Source of the DNA: Thinopyrum elongatum
Taxonomy: Eukaryota; Streptophyta; Magnoliopsida; Poales; Poaceae
Direction: 5' to 3'
Assembly: GCA_011799875.1 (NCBI GenBank)
Contig: CM022299.1
Span: 35,050,755-35,114,754 of the forward strand
Length of the DNA stretch: 64,000 nucleotides
The notes beneath the pieces are model-generated. The model was not told the origin of the DNA. It did not search any database and saw only the letters and a program-made list of their open reading frames with translations. Shown one piece after another: positions 45,801-56,930 of this stretch (positions are counted from its first letter, which is position 1; each line of letters begins with the position of its first letter). Both the position numbers and the translations under genes were made by a program.

Positions 45801-46690
45801 AATACCCAGGGGCTACGAACACTAGTAAGATACGCATCAATAACATGTATATCAAATATACTTTTGTTCATTTTGCCATCCTTCTTATCCTCCAAGTATT
45901 TGGGGCAGTTCCGCTTCTAGTGACCATTCCCTTTGTAGTAGAAGCACTCAGTTTCAGGCTTAGGTCCAGCTTTGGGCTTCTTCACGGGAGTGGCAACTTG
46001 TTTGCCATTCTTTTTGAAGTTCTCTTTCACTTCCCTTTGCCCTTTTTCTTGAAACTAGTAGTCTTGTTAACCATCAACACTTGATGCTCTTTGTTGATTT
46101 CTACCTTCGCCGATTTCAGCATCGCGAAGAGCTCGAGAATCGTTTTCGTCATCCCTTGCACATTATAGTTCATCACGAAGTTCTTGTAGCTTGACAATAG
46201 TGACTAGAGAACTCTTGTCAATCACTATCTTATATGGAAGATTAACTCCCACTTGATTCAAGCGATTGTAGTACCCAGAGATTCTGAGCATATGCTCACT
46301 GGCTGAGCTATTCTCCTCCATCTAGTAGGAAAAGTACTCGTCAGAGGTCTCATACCTCTCGACATGGGCATGAGTCTGAAATACCAATTTCAGCTCTTGG
46401 AACATCTCATATGCTCCATGGTGTTCAAAACGTTTTTGAAGTCCCGGTTCTAAGCCATAAAGCATGGCGCACTAAACTATCAAGTAGTCATCATACCGAG
46501 CTTGTCAAACATTCATAACATCTACATTAGCTCCTGCAATAGGTCTGTCACCTAGCGGTGCATAATTCTTCTGTTCAGCAATGAGGATAATCCTCAGATC
46601 ACGGACCCAGTCCGCATCATTGCAACTATCATCTTTCAACTAATTTTTCTCTAGGAACATATCAAAAATAGGGGAGCTATATCGCAAGCT
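42843..46690 (-). pseudogene. Degenerate gag-pol of the outer Copia element
   Basis: Minus-strand fragments align with the inner element's proteins in order, with many stops and frameshifts. They are: gag remnants (46690-45920, no open frame), a protease and pre-integrase piece (45650-45297, YLWHCRLGHIGVKRMKKLHA), an integrase piece (45293-45033, IHTNVCGPMSVEACGG), a linker (44777-44532), and reverse transcriptase pieces (44327-44085; 44018-43473 with FLILYVDDILLIGND). Near 43120-43160 about 290 bp covering most of RNase H are missing relative to the inner element. A duplicated short tract (TAATCTAGTTCACATCGCC near 42868 and 42988) lies between the polypurine tract and pol. Confidence 0.88.
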
Positions 46691-47929
46691 ATTGATCTTA
46701 AACATAGATTTTGAAATTCTATCAGGACTAAGTTCATGATAAATTAAGTTCAATTAATCAAATTACTAATGAACTCCCACTTAAGTAAACATCCCTCAAG
46801 TTATCTAAGTGGTACGTTATCCAAATCAACTAACCCATGTCCGATCATCACGTGAGATGGGGTAGTCATCAATGGTGAACATCTCTATGTTGATCACATC
46901 TACTATATGACTCACATTCGACCTTTCGGTATCTAGTGTTCCGAGACCATGTATGTACATGCTAGGCTCGTCAAGTTTAACCCAAGTATTCTGCATGTGC
47001 AAAACTGTCTTACACCCGTTGTATGTGAACGTACAGTCTATCACACCCGATCATCACGTGGTCTCTCGAAACGACGAAATTTCGCAATGGTGCATACTTG
47101 GGGAGAACACTTATATCTTGAAATTTAGTGAAGGGATCATCTTATAATGCAACCGTCGTTCTAAGCAAAATAAGATGCATAAAAGATAAACATCACATGC
47201 AATCAAAATATGTGACATGATATGGCCATCATCATCTCGTGCTTTTGATCTCCATCTCCAAAGCATCGTCATGATCTCCATCATCACCAGCTCGACACCT
47301 TGATCTCCATCGTTGCGTCGTGGTCGTCTCGCCAACTATTACTTCTACAACTATTGCTAACGCATAGCGATAAAGTAAAGCAATTACATGGCATTTGCAT
47401 TTCATACAATAAAGAGACAACCATAAGGCTCCTGCCGGTTGCTGATAAATTACAAAACATGATCATCTCATACAACAATGTATATCACATCATGTCTTTA
47501 CCATGTCACATCACAACATGCCCTGCAAAAACGAGTTAGACATCCTCTACTTTGTTGTTGCAAGTTTTACGTGGCTGCTACGAGCTTCTAGCAAGAACCG
47601 TTCTTACCTACGGTAAAAACCACAATGCTGAATTATCAAGTTTGCTGTTTTAACCTTCTTTAAGGACCGGCCGCAGTCAAATTCGATTCAACTAAAGTAG
47701 GAGAAACAGACACCCGCCAGTCACCTTTATGCAAAACTAGTTGCATGTCAGTCGGTGGAACCGGTCTCATGTACATGGACATGTAAGGTTGGTCCGGGCC
47801 GCTTCATCCCTCTATACCGCCGAATTAAAATAGGACGTTGGTGGTAAGCAGTATGACTATCACTGCCCACAACTCTTTGTGTTCTACTCGTGCATATCAT
47901 CTACGAATAGACCTGGCTCATGATGCCAC
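46691..47929 (-). other. 5' leader of the outer Copia element
   Basis: Non-coding. It aligns with 39213-40502 of the inner element, including GACATCCTCTACTTTGTTGT and CATGTCAGTCGGTGGAACC. The primer binding site is at 47913-47929. Confidence 0.75.
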
Positions 47930-49699
47930 TGCTGGGTAACGAAACATGAAAACAAAAAAATTCCTACGCCCACGCAAGATCTATCAAGGAGATGCAGAGC
48001 AACGAGAGGGGAGAGTGTGTCTATGTACCCTCATAGACCGTAAGCGTAAGCGTTTCACAACGCGGTTGATGTAGTCGAACTTTCTTCCCGATCCAGCCGA
48101 TCGAGTACCGAACGTACGGCACCTCCGTGTTCAGCACACGTTCAGCTCGGTGACGTCCGCGTCTTCTTGATCCAACAAGACGGCGAGGTAGTGGATGAGT
48201 TCCGACAGCACGACGGCATGGTGACGGTGATGGTGAAGTGATCTCCGCAGGGCTTCGCCTAAGCACTATGAAAATATGACCGGGGGTGTAAACGGTTGAG
48301 TAGGGCGCCGCACACGGCTAAGCAATTGTCCGTTCTCGGCTAGGCGCCCCCCTCCCAAATATATATAGGTGGGAGGGAGGGAGGAGCAGCCAAGGGGGGC
48401 GCCCAAGTAGGGGGAATCCTACTTGGGGTCTCTCCCAAGCCGCGCCCCCCTTTCCTTATTTTGAGCGCGGGGAAAGGCAGGGGAGGGTGCCCCCCTCCTT
48501 TCCTTTCTCCCATCAGAGGGAAAGGCAGGAGGGGCTAGCCCTCCCCCTTTTCCTTCCCTAGGGCTGGCCAACCAAGGGAAGGGGCGCACCAGCACCCTTG
48601 TAGGCTGGTTTGTCCCCTGCTTTGGCCCATAAGGCCCATAACTGGCCGTGGGGTGCCCGGAACCCCTTCCGGTGACCCGATTACTTCTCGGTACGTCCCG
48701 AAACACTTCCGGTGTCTAAATACTATCACCCTATATATCAATCTTTACCTCTCGACCATTTTGAGACTCCTCGTCATGTCCGTGATCTCATCCGGGACTC
48801 CAAACAACATTCGGTCACCAAAACAAATAACTCATATAACATTATATCGTCAATGAACATTAAGCGTGCGGACCCTACAGGTTCGAGAACTATGTAGACA
48901 TGACTGAGAGACCTCTCTGGTCAATAACCAATAGCCGAACTTGGATGCCCATATTGGCTCCAACATATTCTATGAAGATCTTTATCGTTCGAACCGTTAT
49001 GACAACATACGTAATTCCCTTTGTCCATCGGTATGTTACTTACCCGAGATTCGATCGTTGCTATCTTCATACCTAGTTCAATCTTGTTACCGGCAAGTCT
49101 CTTTACTCGTTCCGTAATACATCACCTCGTGACTAAATCCTTAGTCATTTGCTTGCAAGCTTATGATGTGTATTACCGAGAGGGCCCAGAGATACCTCTC
49201 CGATACACGGAGTGACAAATCCTAATCTCGATCTATGCCAACTCAACAAACACCTTCGGAGATACCTGTAGAGCATCTCTATGATCACACGGTTACATTG
49301 TGATGTTTGATAGCACACAAGGTATTCCTCCAGTATCCGGGAGTTGCATAATCTCATAGTCGAAGGAATATGTATTTAACATTAAAAAAGCAATAGCAAT
49401 AAACTAAATGATCATTATGCTAAGCTAACGGATGGGTCTTGTCCATCACATCATTCTCCTAATGATGTGATCCCGTTATCAAATGACAACTCATGTCTAT
49501 GGTTAGGAAACCTTAACCATCTTTGATCAACGAGCTAGTCTAATACAGGCTTACTAGGGACACAGTATTTGTTTATATATTCACACATGTATTTAAGTTT
49601 CCGATCAATACAATTCTAGCATGAATAATAAACCTTTATCATGAATAAGGAAATATAAAATAACAACTTTATTATTGCCTCTAGGGCATATTTCCTTCA
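47930..49699 (-). repeat. 5' LTR of the outer Copia element
   Basis: 1770 bp, TGCTGGGTAACG...GCATATTTCCTTCA on the plus strand. It diverges from its partner by several percent with small indels, visibly more than the inner element's LTR pair. Confidence 0.9.
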
Positions 49700-50466
49700 G
49701 ACACGCGCCCCACGACACACCCACTATAGTCGCGTTCTACGTGCCTCGACAAGACAACTTCGCACTCAAGATACCATGGGCAGCCGTGGGGGCTTATATC
49801 GAACAAATAACGCCATCTGTTCGGCTCAACCGAACTATGGCATTACCATGTCTTAGGACGACAAGGGGGACGACTCCGGACTCACCCAGCATCAAGCTAT
49901 GTCGACACGGCCACCCATGAGGGTTCCTATTCAAGGTCCCCCTCGACGGCATGCGTTTTTCTACACGGACGAGTCTCTTACCCAGCAGAAGTAAAGGCGC
50001 AGACATGCAGCAGGGCATTGTTGAGGTTTCGACCCACGCATCAAGGTCCTGTGTAAACCTTTCTCTTTAAAATTTTCTTTTATTACAAATCATAAATGCC
50101 TCGGCAGTTCGAATTGTACAGATAGACGTCCAGAGCTTATGGAAAATAAAAACATCTTTTACGGTGTTCGGACATCCGCATTATCTAGCCCTCTTTTTTC
50201 TCTTTCTCTTTTTCCTGCTCTTCGAACAGCTGGGCATGCACACATTGTGTAACAAATACAAATCGGTTAATTGACCAGGAGCTTGATCTCATCATCAGCT
50301 CCGCGTACCAAGTCTAGCACCGCTTTCCGCTATGTTTTCGGCGTCTCGAATATTGCACTATATGCACAAGTTCCGAACTATGTCTTGGGTCAATAGTTGG
50401 GTTGCCTGGCTCCTGTGCTTACCTTCTTATGTTCCGCACATTCGGCTAAGAAGGTAAAGGGAGAAC
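49700..50466 (+). other. Gypsy element 2 spacer resumes after the Copia insertion
   Basis: Non-coding. It matches element 1 from about 21840 onward (CAAGATACCATGGGCAGCCG; CGCAGACATGCAGCAGGGCA; CCTGTGTAAACCTTTCTCTT). It contains the stem-loop at 50419-50457 and ends with the AGAAC duplicated by the solo LTR. Confidence 0.75.
50419..50457. other. Conserved stem-loop in Gypsy element 2
   Basis: TTACCTTCTTA (50419-50429) pairs perfectly with TAAGAAGGTAA (50447-50457) around a 17-base loop TGTTCCGCACATTCGGC. The loop is nearly the same as in element 1, while three or four stem pairs differ. Confidence 0.65.
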
Positions 50467-51876
50467 TGATATGTCTCCGGCGTACTACTTTTCCTAATGC
50501 TTTTGCTCTTGTTTTGGACTCTAATTTGCATGATTTGAATGAAACTAACCCGGACTGACGCTGTTTTCAGCAGAACTACCATGGTGTTGTTTTTGTGCAG
50601 AAATAAAAGTTCTCGGAATGGAACGAAATTTTTTGGAGAATTTTTATGGAATAAAAGAAAAATACTGGAGCCAAGAACCACCGGAGGGGGGCCCCTGGGT
50701 GAGACAACCCACCAGGGCACACCCCCCCTCCAGGCGCGCCCAGGTGGGTTGTGCCCACCTGATGGCCCCGCAGACCCTGACTCCGACTTTATAAAATCCT
50801 ATTTTTGGAGAAAAAATCAGGGAGAAAGAATTATCACGTTTCACGATACGGAGCCACCGCCACCTCCTGTTCTTCATCGGGAGGCCAGATCTGGAGTCCG
50901 TTTGGGGCTCCAGAGAGGGGGATCTTCGATCTTCGTCATCACCAACCCTTCTCCATCTCCAATTCCATGATGCTCCCCACCGGGAGTGAGTAATTCCTTC
51001 ATAGGCTCGCTGGTTGGTGAGGAGTTGGATGAGATTCATCTTGTAATCGAGTTAGTTTTGTTAGGGCTTGATCCCTAGTATCCATTATGTTCTGAGATTG
51101 ATGTTGTTATGACTTTGCCATGCTTAATGCTTGTCACTTTGGGCCCGGGTGCCACGATTTCAGATCTGAACCGTTTATGTTGTCACCACTATATCTATGT
51201 TCTAGATCCGATCTTGCAAGTCATATTCACCTATTACGTGTTATGATCCGTAAACCCCGGTGTGATAGTATTCGGGATACTTTCCGGTGATGACCGTAGT
51301 TTGAGGAGTTCATGTATTCACTATGTGTTAATGTTTTGTTCCGGTTCTCTATTAAAAGGAGGCCTTAATATCCCTTAGTTTCCTTATGGACCCCGCTGCC
51401 ATGGGAGGGTAGGACAAAAGATGTCATGCAAGTTCTTTCCATAAGCACGTATGACTATTTACGGAATACATGCCTACATTATATTTATGAACTAGAGCTA
51501 GTGTCATATCGCCCTAGGTTATGACTGTTATATGATGAATATCATCCAATGAATTCATCGATCCAATGCCTACGAATTTTCCATATATTTTTCTTGCTAA
51601 GTTACTACTGCTGCTGTTACTGTTACACTTGCTACAAAATCATTGCTATCACTGTTACCGTTACTGCTACTATTATCATTGCTACCGAAACTATCATATT
51701 ACTTTGCTACTGATCATATTGCTGTGGATAATTAATCTCCAGGTGTGGTTGAATTGACAACTTAGCTGCTAAAACTTACAAGTATTCTTTGGCTCCCCTT
51801 GTGTCGAATCTATAAATTTGGGTTGAATACTCTACCCTCGAAAACTGTTGTGATCCCCTATACTTGTGGGTTATCA
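50467..51876 (+). mobile_element. Solo LTR, Gypsy-like (TGATATGTCTCC family)
   Basis: A 1410 bp LTR begins TGATATGTCTCCGGCG and ends CTATACTTGTGGGTTATCA, flanked by a perfect 5 bp duplication AGAAC (50462-50466 and 51877-51881). No internal domain is present. A solo LTR results from recombination between the two LTRs of a full element. The TTTTGTGCAGAAATAAAAGT and CACCTATTACG segments are of the Sabrina/WHAM/Fatima group; I cannot fix the family. Confidence 0.92.
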
Positions 51877-51881
51877 AGAAC

Positions 51882-52404
51882 CCCTGTGATTTTACTTCTG
51901 GCTAGCCCAGTTAAGCATGTCAGGGGAGAAAGCCAAAAACTGACTGTCATAGTAAGCGTGAACTGGTCGGCGATCCGATGACAAGTGTTAAACTTAAAAA
52001 ATCGTTGGCGATTTATCCGTGTCATACGCAGGGTTCGTCCTAGCACGAACCATGTGATTACAACGGAACGCCTTGGCTACCCCGTACATCACAAAGCATT
52101 GGGGGCTAGTCACTAGCTCCCACAGTCAAGCTCCCATGGCTAAGTGAAAGCAATAAAGCTGCATAGTCTGATTGCCTAGTCTCTCTCACGCACTACCACC
52201 TTCGGGCACCGAGACGTCGGCTAAGGGTAACAGTGCGGAGATGAAACACCCCTCATATTATTCACTTGGGGGCTGAAGCCGACGACTAGTAACTTTCAGA
52301 ATAAACAAACGGCCGCACAGGAGTCAAAATAAAATAATCATACTTTCAAACATGCAAACGGTCTGCATTATAAAGCACAAGGTCCAGTTGACAACTTAAT
52401 ACAA
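51882..52404 (+). other. Gypsy element 2 conserved spacer, right part
   Basis: Non-coding. It aligns with 22475-22998 of element 1 (GCCAAAAACTGACTGTCAT, AATAAAGCTGCATAGTCTGA, GGGGGCTGAAGCCGACGACT, AACGGCCGCACAGGAG). It would be 3' UTR of the antisense gene. Confidence 0.7.
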
Positions 52405-55400
52405 TCAGTCAATGATTACATCTTTTGAGCACTGGCCTTCTATCGCCCGAGCACCATCCATAACTTGCGTGAAATAAAGTTCGGGGTGGCGATGCTCCTT
52501 TCCAACCGGCGGGGGACCAGTGGCCATGTCCATTGGCTTGATCTTAGGACAATGAACTATGGTCTTCGCAACGGCCAGCCTAGCTCCTTCAAGGCACGCA
52601 GAACACTTCAACGTATCAATCCGGGGTGATGCATCACGTAGCTTCCGCACCAGGCCGAAGTAGCTGTCCGGAATAGGCTCTGTAGGCCACAGCAGGATGA
52701 AAAGATCCTTCAGGCCTGACTCGGCCATTTGATGCAGCTCCATCAGCTACTTCATCTGGTTGCTGAGGAGGGGAGGGTGCTCGGGCGCCTGGAATTGCGA
52801 CCAGAAAAGCCGCCGTTCGGAGTCCTCCTCCCGCGTGGCGTAGTTCTCCGCCGCAGCCGCCGCACTCTTCGGAAGCTCGGCGAAAATGCCTGCGGAGCGC
52901 CAGACCCATGTCAGTAAGGCGAACCTGTTGCCGCCAAAAACACTCTGCAGTAAGTATTTCTTACCATCTGCGATTTGCTTCACTTGGCGGAGCTCCTCCT
53001 GGGCACCCCGCACTTCCGTTCTGGCCTCCCGGAGCTCTTTTTCCGCCTTGGATAGCTCAGAGGACTGCTTTTTCTGCTTCTGCTGAAGGACCTCACATTT
53101 TGTGACGGCATCCTTGAGCTCCACCTGCACTTCGGCCACTCGAGCCTCCTGCTTCTCGCTGACTGTCTTCACCGTCTCAAGTTCGGCCACTGCCTTTTCG
53201 GCAACCGCTTTCTTCTCGGCCGCCTCAGCCTTGGCCTTCTTCAGTGCAGCCTTGAGGCCCTCGACCTCTGCGGTGGCGGCGGCTGCATTCAGCAAACACC
53301 ATGTGCTCAGCATACAATCCGGAACGTAGGTGTCCGGCGGTGTTCACTATGAATTTTGATAGGACCTTACCTTGCGCCTCAACAAGACATTTGTTGACGA
53401 GGTCAAGCTCTTCATCGGAGCATTTCAGCTTCCGATCCATCTCCTCCAAGGCAGCGGCATTAGCAGCCGCGGCCAAGGACGATGCCTGCGATATCAAATC
53501 AATCATGACACTTTCAATTCTGGCCTACGGATATTCGACCCTCTATAAGGTTTTTGCAATCCTTACAGCGTCTTGGGGGCTGTTATACATACGGCTTGCT
53601 TAAGCTTTGGCTAAGAAAGTTAAGCCCTCTTTGAGGGGAAAAGAGAATTACTTGACTCACCTTGAAGCCCGTAAAAAGTCCCTGGACGGCATCGTTCAGT
53701 CCGGTATGGACGGACCGAACACCCCGTAGAACCGCACTCATAAGGGCGCGGTGCTCGTCGATGATAACTGAGCTGTCCACCAACTCCTCCATCGCGTCTG
53801 GCCAGCCCGCCACCGCCTGGCTGTTGGTGTTTGGCACGGGCAGCGGGACCTCAACCCCCCATCAGTCGGCTCAGGTGCGGCTAGCTGGGAGGGCTAGGAT
53901 GGTCTGGACTCTCCTTTTGTATTCGCGTGGAGGGACACACCCTCCTCGTCTTTGGCGACCGAGGCATCAGCCTCAGCCATGGTTGCGTCTCCCCCCTCCC
54001 CCGTGTTCGGACGGGGAGGGGTCCTTCGGGACAGCACCTCCCCAGCCTCTTCGAGGACCAGGGGAGGCGCGAAGCGCGACGCCGATCCGTTGTCCGCCAA
54101 TTTGACGGGTGGAGAAGTCCCCTCCAAGGTCTGCTCGGCAGGGTGGCCGCGCGGTGGGCTGTCATATCACACAATCAGTTTCCATCAGTAAAGGACTAGT
54201 AAAAATGAAATAAGAAATGCTGAAGTTCATACCTTGTGGCGGGGGGCTTGACCCTGTGGTCCTTCTCCGGGTCCTCTTCAGACGCCACGGACTCCTCATC
54301 GGAGTCCGAGCTGTTGGGTAGGACCAACTTGGGCCTGCACTGCCTCTTCGGGGCCCGAGGAGGTTGTTCCTCCTCGATGTCTTTAGCCGCTGCCCTCTTC
54401 TTGGAGTGGGAGGAGGCACTTTCCTCCTCGTCTTTGTCCTCCTCCCTGTCTTGGGCAGACGGGGCCGCAGCGTCTCCTTCCTTGGTGTCCGGACAGTCTC
54501 TCAAGCGGAGGCCTCCCCTGGCCTCCGGCAGATCCTTCTTCTGCCTCCCTTTCTTCTCTGGCACCTTGTCAGGCACCACGACCAGCAGCTCCCCTAGTTG
54601 AGCTGACCGAGGTTCTTTCGGCAGCGGAGCCGGACTGCTGATCTTCTCGGCCTTCTCAAGCCAGCCCTGTGAAGGCAACAAAAGAAGACAGACCAAACTT
54701 TGGACAGTATGAGCGTCTGAATATAACTCAGGCAAGGGATCAATTACCTTCTTCGGGGGATTTGCAGCGTCGAGACCCATGTCTTCTTTCTCGGCCGGCC
54801 ACTCCTTCTGGGGCTTGAACAGCAGACTCCACACCTTGTCGTGGGTGGTGCCGTAGAGGTACTGCACGGTGGCCGGGACTTCAGGCTTGTACGACCACAT
54901 CGGACTCGCCCTCTATTGGCAAGGAAGGAGGCAGCGCCTGAGCATTATCTGGACCACATTGGTCAGCTTGGCGTCTGTCTCCATTACGTTGGAGATACAT
55001 TTTTGCGGCATCTTCACCTCACCGGCAAACCCCCAGTTAGGACCCTTTTGGGTCCACGAGGTCAATCTCGCTGGGGGACTGGATCTGAATTCGGGAGCTG
55101 CTGTCCAGGCCGCATCCCTTGGCTCCCTAATATAGAACCACTCCTTCTGCCACACCTTGACAGTATCAATGAATCTGCCCTCCGGCCATTAAACTCGGGT
55201 GAGCTTGCTAATCATCGCTCCACCGCAGTCCGCCTGGGCGCCGCCGACCACCTTCGGCTTAACATTGAACACGTTCAGCCACAAGACGAAATGTGGCTGA
55301 ACTCGCAGGAGGGCCTCACAAATGATGATGAAGGCCGAAATGTGGAGGAGGGAGTTAGGGGCTAGATCATGGAAATCCAGCCCATAAAAGAACATTAACC

Positions 55401-55617
55401 CCCTCACGAAGGGGTGCAGAGGAAATCCCAGCCCCCGGATGAAGTGGGGGAGGAACACCACCCTCTCACTTGGCTTGGGTGTGGGGACAACCTGGCCTTC
55501 CTCGGGGGCCCGGTGAGCGACATCGGCCGACAAGTAGTCGGCTCGCTTCAGCTCCTCGATGTCGTTGTTTGTGACGACGGAGGCCTCCCATTTGCCGTTG
55601 GCACCAGATCCGGCGAT
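52405..55617 (-). pseudogene. Spliced antisense gene of Gypsy element 2 (putative gypsy-type transposon domain plus coiled coil)
   Basis: The same gene as in element 1. The start codon position reads ATC (55617-55615) instead of ATG. The first exon keeps the domain (FFYGLDFHDLAPNSLLHIS, VLWLNVFNVKPKVVGG, WQKEWFYIREPRDAA, GTTHDKVWSLLFKPQKEW), with stops near 55189 and 54914. The following exons are a charged linker (EEDKDEEESASSHSKKRAAA, ending about 54240), a Ser/Pro-rich part (54140-53650, stops near 53894 and 53845), a short exon (53490-53370), and the coiled-coil exon (53290-52747; ELSKAEKELREARTEVRGAQ, YLLQSVFGGNRFALL). A TAG at about 52747-52749 follows LLSNQMK exactly where element 1 has its TAG. 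The downstream 110 codons stay open (ILLWPTEPIPDSYFGLVRKL...GQCSKDVIID). Function unknown. Confidence 0.65.
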
Positions 55618-56188
55618 GGCTGAAGCAAGGGAGGAGCTGGGAAGGGACTCTTCATAGAAGAATGAGGCAGGGCGCTGGAGCTCTGGAGATTAGAAAAGTG
55701 ACAATGAGAGGTGGAAGAAGGTGTATGCTGGTAGCTGCAGTTGTTCCCCTTTTTATGGGCCGCGAAGAGGCCAAGGGTTCCTTTTTCCACGCCATGGTCC
55801 TCTCCACTTCCCGATATGCTCGTGACGTTATGTGCGAGTGGGATAATTGAAATCATTGATCATATTCCCTAAAAAGTGGGGCACGATCTCTGCCTTGATG
55901 AGACATGCCAATGGAAGGGCGGCCTCGAGCCGCGTATCGAGAACTTCCAACCATTCAGTATTATGACCAGATGCGACCCTTCGCCAAAAGTTGTCAGACA
56001 AGGGCACTGTTCACACTTGAGCACTTTGGCCTTCGATGCTAAGTAAAACAAATGCTCCAGATTCCGGACACCACTCAATTTCGAGCATGCACAGGATAGG
56101 ATGGAGAACTCGCCTCGCAAGCCGAAGACCGTTGGATATGCGGAAGCCGGACAAAAGCCATGGCGTTGGAGGCTAGTTCGGAGGCTAC

Positions 56189-56663
56189 TGAGGGAGTCCT
56201 GGATTAAGGGGTCCTCGGGCTGCCGGCCCATTGCTTATGGGCCGGACTGATGGGCTGCTATGGAGCCAAGCTAGAGCGCGGACCCGTGGCCGGATAGAAG
56301 ATCTTCGGAGCCGTGGTGTGCCCTCCAAGTCAAGATTAGGCATGATCTTTCCTTCATTATAACCGACCATATGTAACCCTAACCCGATCGGTGTCTATAT
56401 AACCGGAAGGGTTTAGGTCTTTAGGGAGAGGGCAACATCCAACACCCCATCAACCTAGGGTTTAGCTCGCCTGATCTCAAGGTAGATCGACTCTGTATCC
56501 ATACTATACATATCAAATACAATCAAGCAGGATGTAGGGTTTTACCTCTTGGAGAGGGCCCGAACGTGGGTAAACACCGTGTTCTTCGTCCCTTGTTCCC
56601 CATTGATCCTAGATCCACAGCTCGGGACCCCCTACCCGAGATCCGCCAGTTTTGACACCGACA
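56189..56663 (+). repeat. 3' LTR of Gypsy element 2
   Basis: 475 bp, about 19 differences from the 5' LTR. It is preceded by TTCGGAGGCTAC (polypurine-tract position) and followed by the GGGTG duplication at 56664-56668. Confidence 0.93.
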
Positions 56664-56930
56664 GGGTGTGCTGGCCCATTTGGCAGTGGGTGAAAATAAA
56701 TAAACTAGGGGCCCATCTGACACGGGGTGAGATAAACAAACTTGAAACCACTCGCGGTAGCACCCCGCACGCTACTAAATTGAATGCACACTTCTTCCGC
56801 ATTAATACACACACTATGACAACACACACACTACACCACTGCACGACATGCACGCAAGGACGCACTCGCGCACACCCAACACACAAATACACACCAGCAC
56901 ACGTGTACACCGGCGTCGCCGCTGGCTGAG

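Larger units (their letters stand above)
33022..49699 (-). mobile_element. Outer Copia retrotransposon, Angela/BARE-like, degenerate, carrying a nested Copia element
   Basis: Minus-strand element. Its left (3') LTR is 33022-33446 plus 41486-42842, split by the inner Copia insertion. Its right (5') LTR is 47930-49699 (1770 bp). LTR ends on the plus strand are TGCTGGGTAACG and CTAGGGCATATTTCCTTCA. The flanks are GCCAC and GACAC, a target duplication with one mismatch. The primer-binding sequence (minus strand TGGCATCATGAGCCAGG) adjoins the right LTR. The interior is about 5.1 kb of broken gag-pol. It inserted just downstream of the protease stop of Gypsy element 2. Confidence 0.9.
28964..56663 (+). 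mobile_element. Gypsy retrotransposon element 2, complete but with nested insertions
   Basis: Two 475 bp LTRs (28964-29438 and 56189-56663) bracket 27.7 kb, with a perfect target duplication GGGTG (28959-28963 and 56664-56668). I count about 19 differences between the LTRs (4.0%), so it is somewhat older than element 1. Removing the outer Copia element (33022-49699, holding the inner one) and the solo LTR (50467-51876) leaves about 9.6 kb. The order is then the same as in element 1: gag-protease, conserved spacer, antisense gene, 3' LTR. There is no reverse transcriptase or integrase of its own. Confidence 0.93.
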
